Source: Podocnemis expansa (taxonomy: Eukaryota > Chordata > Testudines > Podocnemididae). From it: a DNA stretch of 64,000 bases. Numbering within the stretch: position 1 is the stretch's first letter; every line of letters starts with the position of its first letter. The stretch lies in the NCBI GenBank assembly GCA_007922195.1, contig ML681989.1, positions 50,585,470 to 50,649,469 on the forward strand, written 5' to 3'. The notes beneath the pieces are model-generated. The model did not search any database. It was not told where the DNA came from and was given only the letters and a program-made list of their open reading frames with translations. A program made the position numbers and the translations under genes. Shown piece by piece: positions 37,201 through 49,200 of the stretch.

Positions 37201-40200
37201 TTTGATTGTGAGAGCAGGTTTCACAACCTGTGTGCACACGCACACACGTACAGCTTAGAGGGAACATAGTTAGCAAGTAAAGTGCATGAAGTCACAATGC
37301 ACATAGGACACCACTTCACTTTACAAAATGGCATCCTCCGCACAGCATGATCATGCATTCACCATACTACCAAATCACACTGTGCAGAGGATACAATTTT
37401 ATAGAAAAAGTGCTATTCTCCATGTGGCATGACCTCACCCATTTGGTGCATGCAAAGTCCTGCTGTGAAGATAATGCCATTTTGCTCTTCAAAATGATAT
37501 CCTTCATGCTCTCTGGGCTCCCAGCAGAAAAGACTTAATTAAAATGAGATCATGCTGGCAAGAAGCTTGGGAACCACTGCCCTAGAAGGACTTTATTTTA
37601 TTCATAGTTTATTTTACCTCTTCTATTAAATTTTATTTATAGTTTACTTTGCTTTATTACCTTTAATTTATTTATAGTTTATTTTACTTACATCTTCTTT
37701 CCAACCCCTCAACTTGTTACAAGTTCACATTCCCACTACAGATCTTCTTTCACACATTTGGTTAGACCAGTGGTTTTCAAACTTTTTCTCCGCAGAATTC
37801 AACTTTAAAAAATCATTTATGCCTGTGACCCAACAATTATATCACTGAGCAACGCATTACAGTCTTTTGGCAGCTGCAGCAGGGGGTGCCATGACCCAGT
37901 ACCTGAGAGTCTGCAACCCAGTACTGGGTCCTGACCCAATCTGAAAATCACTAGCTTAGACTTCAGACGTCACTATCAAAATTTGGCATAAGGAGCCTGA
38001 AGGCTTATAGACAGTTTTATAACACATTAACAATATCTATTTCTAAATTAACAGTTAAGAGCACAACTTTAGTGCAGAGACAGTTTTACCAGTTTAAGGT
38101 GCTTTATCAGTATAGTTTATTTCCATTACAGAAATATGAAAAGGTTACAATTATATTACCCAAAAGAGAATTATTTTAGGATGGCTATCCCCCCCACCTT
38201 CAGCGTATAAGCTAGCCAATAACTGAGGGAGCTTTGGAAGAAAATTTCCCTTCAAGCAGTTCCCCTCTTTTGGGTTCCTTATACCTCTCTCCAAAGCAGC
38301 TGATATTAGCCACTGTCAGAGAAGGAATATTGAGATAAATGCACCACTGGTCTGATCCAGCATGGCAACTCCTATGTTCACAGCTCAAGTCTTGACTATA
38401 TCAGTGACAGCTACGAGGAGAGTTTTCTCTACAGAGCTCATCTGGAGGTTCATGACCCAGGCTTTAGGATCTGGGGCGGCTGGTGAGTATTCTCAGTGGA
38501 AAACACTCATCTTAGGAATTAGTTTCCCTCTTATGGTCACTTAGACCCCAAGTCTCTTGACCTCCAGGACAGAATAGTAGGGGCTCTGTTAAAGCACTCA
38601 AGGACCAGTGATATGGGGAAATAAAAATTGCTGGTTTCTAAAAAAACTCCTCTTTTTTCACAATTATTGAAAAAGAAAAAATGTTAATTTTGGGTGCTCC
38701 TAGATAGAAGAAAGGCTCATCACTTAAATCTACAAAAAATAAGTGAAAAAGGAAGCATAGTTCAAGAGAACCATATGCTACTACTATATTAAAGCCTTGA
38801 CCTGGCAGATGAATGAGAAGGAAGCTGGTAAGAACTATGGGCTAGTGGCATTAGTATAATCCACATTCCTAGAGAGGTACTGTAAAACCTCTCGGGCCAA
38901 GGTTCTAATCTCCTGATTGCTAAAAGGTACACAAGGAACGTGGGACACAAGCTGCTGGTAGAATGGCAATTCCCACCAAGAATTGTAACAGAGATGCTAA
39001 GTTAGAAATCACCACTCAGACAGCTCTAGCTGGAACAAGGAAAGACAGATCATCCCAGACAACTGCAACGCATTTGTCAGATTTGGAAACAGCGGAGATC
39101 ATGACCTTAGCTGGTCAATTCCCACATATGAACAGGCACCAAGACTGGTTATTCCAACAACAGAGGACAACAAACCTTCTTCTACGCTTTCCCTCTCCTC
39201 TCCCCACTCCAGGCCACATTATCTTAATGACTGGGAAAGCAAGATAAAAAAAGTGTTTTTCGAAGTTTAGTGTTGTAAGATGACAAACTCTTCAAATGCT
39301 CCTTTTGCCTAAAACTGTTCATGTACTTGATAAAATGAAGCATGTAACAATATCTTACTTTAATAAACGTATAGCATGACCAAAGCCATCTCCTTCTACC
39401 TGTACTCCTTGATGTGGAATCTCCATATTGGACAACTAAGGAAAAAGAACGATTTCATTAAGTTATAACAAACTCACTCATGTAGGGAAGAAAGTGCGTT
39501 TCTTCCCAAAGTGTGCATCTTGCTACAAGCGAGTTTCGTATTTTGCAGCATAGAAAATTGGGAACATTGGCCAACACACTATAGCCTTTGGTCTCCTTTT
39601 CAGCATTCCACCATCTCTCCTTTTCTCTCTTCCATTTCTCCAGTCCCCTACACTGCTCTTCCCAGTCCCAAGCATTAGATGCACAGCTGCAGGAGGAGGA
39701 GGAGGAAGAGCAAGCTCTAAAGCAGCTGTTTTCAAACTTTTTTCCTCAGGACCCAACCGAAAAAAAAAAAATTATTTATGCCCATGACCCAACAGTTACA
39801 TCTTTCAGCAACACATTCCAGTCTTTCAGTGTCAGCAGGAGGGGGTTCCCTGACTCACTGCCTGAGAGTCTGTAACCCAGTACTGGGCCCCAACCCATAG
39901 TCTGAAAACCACTGCTCTAAAAACACTCACTGCCCAGCCTCATTTGGCCTGTGTACACACCCTCCTGATGTTGGCCAGTCACGCATTTAGAATGGAAGGT
40001 AGGGAGGACTAGAGAAGAGCATGCAGACATGTCTGAGAATTTGTCAGCACATGCCCCCAAGTATAGATATGTCATGTGTCTACAAAGAAATCCTAGGGAA
40101 ATTTTAATTTCACAATTCTTACCTCGATACGAAGTCCTATAAAAGGCATATTTGTATCACACATTGCCACAAGATGAGCTAGGACTTTATTGAAGGCACA

Positions 40201-43200
40201 CATTTCTCCAGTCCGTTTTGGCTTCTTAGGTTCTACAGAACATGGATCACCAGACAACTAGAATTCAAAGAAGGAAAGACTGAATGTAAGAGCCCATTTG
40301 GAATTAAAACAGACACCTTTAAAAAGATGGTTATGCAGAACAAAACCAGGTAAAACTTACATCAACTGACCATAAAGTACTCACTGGGCACACCATCACT
40401 CTTAAGGGTATTTTACACGAGAGAACTAAAGTGGTACATTTAAAACCATTCTTTGATTCCTCTCATGAAGTGTTTAATGCACTTGCCGACCTTCCTTGTA
40501 TAAGCTAGTTTACTGTGTCTATGCACAGTACTCCCCCCAAAATACCATGGGTCTCATGAAGACCCTTCTGTGTCTTAACTACACGAACCCCTCAAATTAG
40601 GTGTTTTGGTAATTGCATTCTACATTATCTTGGAATAAAACTCTTGAATGACTGGGTCATTACAAAAGGTAATTTCCTTTAAAAATCACCCCTCTTAGCT
40701 CCTGCCTTACTATTCAACTATTTGAATCCAACCATCTTATTTAATTTAAAAAGATAGTCTAGCATTCTATCCCTCTAGATCTGTTTGAATTAACCTTGTG
40801 ACTCACCCTTCTGTGTAGCTATATATTCACAGCTAACAAGCTGTATTTTCCATTTCATTCATTTGATGAAGTGGGATTATGCCCATGAAAGCTTATACAA
40901 AAAACAAATTTGTTAGTGTTAAAGTGCCACAGAACCCCTTGTTTGTTTTATACTACCTTACAATCAATCCTTTAAACTCCCTCTGAATATTCACTTAAGC
41001 TACAAGACTTCAAGAAAGCTTCTACTTATACCTCTTACATATTCACTTTAGCACACTGAATTGTATTTGCTCCCTTACCATGTACACAAGTTTTTACCCA
41101 ATAATCACAACATTGTATTGATGCTGTCTTATCTTTTCCCCATCCCAGTCATTCTCCAGTCATTGTATTAGATCTCAAGTTAGTTTGTAACCGCCATCAG
41201 CAGAGAACACTTGGTCACCACAGTAAAAACATAAAACTCAGATCTTGTAAATACAGACTTTTAAATATATAAGATGGTATACTTATGCGAACCAGAACAT
41301 TGATAAAGCAAAATCATATTTGATATTTTGTACTTAACAGACTACAGCATCACCAAAATCATGCAGTGTAGACAAGGCTCTAGTTAAGGGGGCGGGGGGG
41401 GGAAGAAAAGAAAAAATCCCCCTGTTCTCCACCACGTACTCTGAAGGTAACAAGAGTTACTTGAACCCCATAGAAATAAGCAGGAATTATCACAATCATC
41501 CTGTTTATATTTAATGAAATACCAGGTCACATCAAAATACGCTTTACATGTCTTTAAATGGTAGATCCAAAAACACTCCCTACACTTAGGTAGTATGTGT
41601 GCACTGTAATTAAAAACCTACAGACAGTCCATGCCAGTTGGCTGAAGCGTGTCGGGCTCAGGCTAAGGGGCTGTTTAATTGCAGTGTAGATGTTCAGGCT
41701 GAGGCTGAAGCCCAGGCTATAGGACTCTGGAGATAGGAGGGATCCAGAGCTCAGAAGGCTGCTCAAGTCCAAATATCAAATAATTGCAATTAGACAGCCC
41801 TGAAGTCCAAGCCCTGTGAGCCCAAGTCAGCTGGCATGGACTATATGCGGGTTTTTAATTGAAGTGCGTGCACACCCTAAGCGTGTGGAACGTTTCTGGA
41901 CCTACCACTTAAAAATGCATAAAGTGTATTTTGATGTGACTTGATATTTCATTAAAAAGCCATGAGTGTCTAATTGCCCATAGTCAAAGAGGACCAGGGG
42001 CTGAAATTTAATTTTCTAGATCATGACCTGCACTGAACTCCACTCAGACAAGTTCCTTGTAGGGGCCTCAGTAGACTTCAGTGGGACTTTGTCCATGCAG
42101 ATACCATTGTAAGATTAAAGTCTTAAAGTTTTAAATGTTTTTATTTAAAAAACCCTTGTGCATCAGGAAGATAAATACTATTCTATAGCCGATCTTGATA
42201 GTACAAAGCTGCCAAGTTCAAAACTGACCAAGAGCCCTTTAAGTTTATTACTTTTCATAAAATCATCAAATTCTTAATTCGAATCTTTAAACTAAGTAAT
42301 TCCATCGCCTAAACTCAAAGTTCTTCCCCATCTATTCACTACTTCCTGTAAAACACTTCCATAAAAAACCTTCTATGTTTATTCCATCTATAGTAACACC
42401 AGGCAGTGTTGGCAAAGATTACTTAAAGAGTAATGAGTTACAATTTTATAGATTTTAAAGCAATCTTTCAGGGTTACTAGACTCTAGTGACTAAAAACTG
42501 ACACTGAAAGAGTGGATCAGAGTCAAGTTTAGTTACTATTTTCTAATATTAACAAATTAATGTTACCCTTATCTCAAAGCTACTTCCATTAAAATAAATA
42601 TAAAAGCTCAGTTCCAAACAGATAGTTGTGTTAGTCTAGTTCTGCAAAACAAACAAGGAGTCCTGTGGCATTTAGAGACTAACAAATTTATTTCTTGCAT
42701 GAGCTTTTGAGGGAGAAAATCCTGCTTTGTTAGATGCTTTGACGAAGCAGGATTTTCTCCTATGAATGCTCATGCGATAAATTTGTTAGTCTTTAAGTGC
42801 CACAGGACTCCTTGCTTGTTTTATAAAAGCTCAGGTTGTCAAAACTAGTAGCAGTAAAATCTGGATGACTCAAGACCACTAATTTGCTTGTATGAATGCT
42901 AAAACAAGGGAAGACCATAGACAGTCAAAGGGCATTTGACTACAGAGGGAAATTGTTCTGGAATAAAGCAGGGTATGTATTTAAAGAGCAATAGCTTTTC
43001 TGGAATAGCTACTGCAAAATAACTTATCACACAATCACCATTCCAGTTCATCTCCCCACACAGACAAGTCCTAACTGTTACGAGATGAAAGGTATGCAAC
43101 ACTTCAAATATCCCATTTCTAAAGCACTGATTCTCACAGTGTGCACCTAGTTCTGAATTGGGACAAATTAATCTTATAGGCACTTATAATTCATCTATAA

Positions 43201-46200
43201 CCAGACTATTCACAATTCAGGGCAAAGGGTTGAAGTCTGCTTCCATATGAAGTACAAACCTTGCGCTTGGCACCGCCTTTTACTTGTTTCCCACTTTTTG
43301 CGTCTAGTACCAACTCCTCAATGTTTGGTTTGAACTGCTGTAGTAAAAGTGCGGTAGCAGGGCTGTCATCTCCTTCAGCATAGCTCACAGAAAGAAAATG
43401 ATTTTTGTACTCCAGTTCTGTGGGTTTGCCAGGAACTTCAAACATCTCTACCACCTGTTTTTAAAACAAACATTCATTTTGTGAAGAATCTTAAAAAAAA
43501 ATAATTGTGAACTACCCCTCCTCCCCTTCCAAAAGCTATTTTGACTCTTTCTAAAAATGAAAAACACATTATATTGTAGCAGGGAAAAGACCTCTGGAAG
43601 TAAAGGGAGAGAAACCTGCTGGAAAATAAAAAGGAAGCTAGAAAGCTTCTGAGGTAACAAAAAGGAAGGGTCTATGGGTCATGTTCATACAAACCATGTC
43701 ATTTAATAGAATGATCCTGGAAACTAGAGAAATAAGGACCAGAGCCTTAAAGCAGTCGCCATCAGTATTCAGTCCATGATGCTGTATTTACCATTAAAAA
43801 AAAAAAAAAAAAAAGGATGGGTGTTCTACTTTTGTCCCCATGCACAAAGTTCAGAAAATTGTTTTCTAATTACTTACAATGTAGTACTGTGGAAGGCGAG
43901 TGAGTTTAATAAACAGTTTGTGCTTGGAAAGGTTTCCTACGGGATGGCTAGCATAATTAGCTAGCTGCAATGTTTCACTGCTTACTGTAGGCAGGTGTTT
44001 TATAGACTGCTTGCATCGCTGCTTTCCAAGCCAAAACCTTGCATTAAAAGAAAGAAACATTAGTGCTTTGAACTTTTACAGGGTCACTATCAAACTGAAG
44101 TTACATACAAAGTCAAACTAATGTAAAGTTAATTACCCTGAATTGGTAGAATTTTAAACATTAGATTTACTTGTCACTATTTCTCTTTATATTTTGTCCC
44201 CCTCAGCTTAAACAATGATAGTTCAGTTATTTTCGATAGTCTGTAGTCCATTTCACTTTTAGGTTCTTATTGCTGCAACATTTGGATTGAACTACCAGGA
44301 AGCATGCATTCATTCTTTCATGAACAATACTAAGGAAGATTTTAAAAAGAATTGCTGGAAACATTTCTGTGGGAACACAGAATTAGAGAACACCTTAAAA
44401 CCACTGCAGATTTTAGTGAGTTCACAATTTGGCCCCTTCCAACTTTACCATGACTCATCAAAAATTTTACTGAAGAAAAATTCTTCATACTTCACAGTTC
44501 CAACGACCCATGTTACTATTTTTTAAACAAACACTGACATTGCACTATTAGGTTACTTTCTGGGTTCCTGCTATTTACTAACACAACTTCACTGATACGA
44601 ACTTGAAGACTGACTCATATTAAAGATGTTACAGAACATTTATTCTGATGTTCTGACTCTAATTCAGTCTTGTACCAGTCACATGTAGGCCTGAGAATGA
44701 GCCAGAGATACAAAGCTTGATTTTCAGGTGTGCTGGGCATCCATGGTTTCTCTGGATTCCAACTGGATTTTTGGATGCTTGGAACCACTGAAAGTTAAGT
44801 GTGGAAGAATGGAGGGAGTTAACTAAACCCTTCAGAACTGCCTGAGCTGGGATAAGAGGCCAACAAGGCCCCACAGCTGTGTGAGCTGAGTAGAGCCTGC
44901 CTAGGATAATTCTAAGTAGGCAATTAAGAATTGCTGCTCCTCTAGAGGGAGGAGTAATTAAGCTGGCTAGGGAAGGGAAGAAGGGGGGCATAGCCACAGA
45001 GAAAGGCCAGAGCAAGGAGCCTAGCACCTCAGAGCCAGGAAAGCTGAATTGGGAAAAGGCAAAAGAACAAGGATCATCAACCTTTGCCAACCTCCCATAC
45101 CAACCCCGCCTCCCTGACTCTCACCCGGTGCAGGCAACCGCCTAAAAATTCAGGTGTGGTCACAGCTCGTTTGGGGGGCAGGGGTGGCATTTCCCAGGCA
45201 TTCCAGTGAAAGTAGCTACTAGCTGAAAAAAGTCACCTGGAGGGACTCCTTTCAGTGGTGTACTTGGGGACAAGTGTCCCCAGGCACACCACAGAAAGAA
45301 GCTGCCTGGAGTAGCTCCTTTTGGTGGCAACACAAAGAGCTACCCTGGGCAGCCTCTTTGCATGGTATGCTTGGGTCATGGGCACAGCTGGGACCCACTG
45401 AGCCTCAGCTGCCCCCAAAAGCTGCCCAGAGTGCCTTTTGGTGGCAGGAGCAGCAATTTCTGTGGTGCCGCAGAGGGTGCCGCTCTGAATGGACTTGAGT
45501 TGAAAGCATGCTGGGGGTTGCCCACCCCAGCTGTAGAGCACTGTAAATAGAGCATGGGTGTCTGGCACCACAAGAAAGTCTGTGTGTCTTCTGTGGGGCA
45601 GGGAGGGCTCAAAGCAATCCTCTACTTCAGAATAGTAATGCCCAAAAAACTGCTATGTCCTAATGGCAGTTTCAGAACACAGCACAACTACATCAAAAGT
45701 TGCAGTGCTATCCTCGTCGTCTCTTCAGTTACAGACCACCATTTGCAACGCAGGAATGTTGATAATTTCCCAAATGATAACAGAGTATGGCTTTTACAGC
45801 AAGGGCCCTTGTATTCAGGTTCACTCCCTTTAGCAAGATCTTGGGAGTTTCAAGAGCTTTGGGTGTTGGGGTGAGGGGCAGATGAGATTTCACAAAGCTT
45901 TAAATTGTATTCATATTACTTGCTACTGTCAGGCTTGTGCTCCAGAAACATATGCACATTATTTTATTGAGTTCATATATTATTTACTTACAATTATTAG
46001 GGGCCTAAATCTTAGCGCTTCAGAGGATATCTAAATAAGTTAAAACATATCTTAAAGGTCCAAACGGACCAAAATAAACAAGGAGTCCAGTGGCATTTAA
46101 AAACTAACAAATTTATTTATTTCATAAGCTTTCATGGATTTTCTCCCACAAAACCTTATGCAATAAATAAATTTCTTAGTCTTTAAGTGCCACAAGACTC

Positions 46201-49200
46201 CTTGTTCGTTTTACTGAACTAAACTAACATGCCTGCTCCTTTGGAACTGATAAAAATGTAAGTGTATGTAACTGGATAATAAGTGGAATGCATTATGCCA
46301 GGGGGTGCCCAAAGTTTTTGTACACTGGGCCGCAGAGCCTTACTGGTATGGGCCTGTGGGCTGCGAAATTCCAAAACCACTTTTTGCACTGCTGGATGGA
46401 TCCAGTTCCCCCTCCCCGCCGCCAGCTTCCCGCACATCCCTGATCCCTGTCCCAAACCCCGCGCCCTGTGCCGCCAGCTCTCACCACTCCCCAAGCTACT
46501 GGCTTTCACCATTCCCCGACCCCCACCCCTGCACTGTTGGCTTTTGCCACTCCCCAACTGCCTTCCCTGCACCGTCAGCTTTCCCCAAGTCCCTGGCCCC
46601 CTTCTCTAACCCCCCAACCTATGCTGCCAGCTTTTTTCAAGTCCCCGACCCCCTTCCCTAAACACTCCCACTCCGAACTGCCAGCTTTTCCCAAGTCCCT
46701 GACCCCCTCCCTAGCCCTCCTGCCCTTCACCACTCCTCAACACCTGCCTTAAGCCCCCCCACCATCTTTCACAGCTCACTCACCCCCTTCCCTACCCCTC
46801 CCCATCCCGAGCCACCGGCTTTTCGTGCTCCCTGACCCCCTTCCCTAACTCCCCTGCCCTGCTGTGCACTGCTGGCTTTGCGACATCTATGACCCCTTTA
46901 TCCTCCCATCCTGCGCTGCCAGCTTTGTGGCATCCATGACCCTTTTTAACCCCACCATCCTGCACTGCCAGCTTTCACTGCTCCCTGACCCCCCCCCCCC
47001 CAAATAACCACCCTCCCTACCCTGATGCACCTAGATCGACCCTGTATTCAGGACCTCCTTATCTGGCCACTCTGGAGGCCATGCCACATGCTTGTGTCTT
47101 TTTCCCTACAGGTGATTGCTGTTAGTAGTGGGACTGTGCTTGTGTGACTGGGTGGGGGCTGTCTGCACCATTGTTCCCTGATCCCCTTTAATCACCAGCT
47201 TCTAGCAGCCTCTAGCAGCCTTGTGATTGGCCTGCCCCCTGTGTGAATAGCAAGGGGCAAGGGCTCACCTAGGCAGAGAAGGCCTTTAAAAGCCACTGCT
47301 AGAGGGACCAGAGGGAGCTTGCGAACAGGGGACAGCAAACGGGGGAGTTTGCGAGGGAGTTTGAGGAGGAGTTTGGTGAGGCCAAGATGGGGAAGAGGAG
47401 CCATACTGCTGGTACCAGTGCCCCTGCTATTTCCTTTAGCTCTGTTTCTACCCAGACAGACTGTCTGTCCATGGATCTCTCCACCCAGATCCTGGTGTGG
47501 ATTTGCAAGGACTGTGGCCTTCATTTTCCTGCCACTGATGATCAGGCTAGGGAAATGAGCCTATGTGATAGGCACCTTCTGGTGGCATCTCTTCAGAAAC
47601 AGGTAGGAGAGCTACAGGAGGAGGTATCACGCCTCAGGGGTATCTATGCCCTGGAAAAGTTCCTTGACAGTGTCCATGATGAGACCTGCAAGGAGGAGGT
47701 CCCTATCCCAGTGCCAAGGGCTACTGCCACAGCTCTGGAAATGGATGGGATGCCTATGGCAGAGGGAGGACAGTGGCAGCTGGTCACCTCTGGCAGTAGA
47801 CAGTGCTCCACGCCTGCTCACATCCCACCATTCCTTGTGGTGAGGAACCGTTATGCGGTGCTGGACACGATACAGGAGACAGAGGAGATGCCATCCACCC
47901 CAAAGGCTGGGCAGATCACAGCCACCTCACCTAAGAGGAAGCGTAGGGTTGTGGTGATTGGGGACTCACTCCTGAGAGGAACGGAGACACCCATGTGTCG
48001 CCCTGACAAGGCCTCTAGAGAGGTATGCTGCCTGCCAGGTGCCCGTATCCGAGATGTAACGGAGGACTGACAAAAATCATCCACCCCTCAGACTACTACC
48101 CCATGCTGCTTATCCATGTGGGTACCAATGATACTGCGAGGGGTGATCCTCGGCAGATCAAAGGTGACTTCAGGGCTCTGGGAGCGAGGATGAAGGAGTT
48201 TGGAGCACAGGTGGTGTTCTCCTCGATCCTTCCAGTCAAGGCTAGAGGCCTGAGGAGAGACAGATGTATCCTGGAGGTGAATGCCTGGCTGCGAAGATGG
48301 TGTGGTCAGGAGGGATTTGGCTTCCTTGACCATGGAGTCCTGTTTCAGGACAGAGGATTGATAGGCAGAGATGGCCTTCACCTGTCCAGAAAGGGGAAGA
48401 GCATATTTGGGCACAGACTGGCTGACCTTGTGAGGAGGGCTTTAAACTAGGTTCAACAGGGGAAGGAGACCAAAGCCCACAGGTAAGTGACAATGTGGGA
48501 GATCTGGGGGAAGGGATGGAACTTGGGGGGTGCTAGGACTGTAGCACCAGGAATAAAAGAGAAGGTAGTTGGAACATGGGGGGGGAATCAAACAAATGTC
48601 TTAAGGGCTCTACTGAAGCCCCAGTACACGAGGAGAGTGGGGGAGGACAACTCCTAGAAAAAATGCAAGGAGGTTTATGTAATAGAATTGGAAATCAACA
48701 TGACAAAGTAGGGCAATCGGCCGGGTATCTTAGGTGCCTATACACTAATGCGAGGAGCCTGGGAAATAAGCAAGAAGAATTGGTAATACTAGCGCAGACA
48801 AGGAACTATGATATCATAGGAATAACGGAGACGTGGTGGGATAGTCTGCATGACTGGAGCTCTGCCATGGATGGGTATAAGCTGTTCAGGAAGGACAGGC
48901 AGGGAAGAAGAGGGGGAGGAGTAGCACTCTATGTAAAAGAGCACTATGACTGCTCAGTGCTCCATTATGGAAGTGGAAGTGTGCCAATAGAAAGTCTGTG
49001 GGTTACATTGAGGGGGAAAGCAACAGGGGGGATGCTGTGGTGGGTGTCTGCTATAGACCACCAGACCAGAAGCAGGAGGTGGATGAGGTGTTCTATGGAC
49101 AACTAGCAGAAGCTTCTAGATCACAGGCCCTGGTGCTCATGGGGGACTTCAATTACCCTGACATCTGCTGGGAGGCCAATACAGCAGTGCATGGGCAATC

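Noticed and set aside
44287..44526. A 79-codon plus-strand frame
   Set aside because: Lys/Asn/Phe-rich and in an AT-rich intron; no motif.
46283..46752. Pro/Ser-rich plus-strand frames of 94-118 codons
   Set aside because: They translate a minisatellite in several frames at once and so cannot be a single gene.
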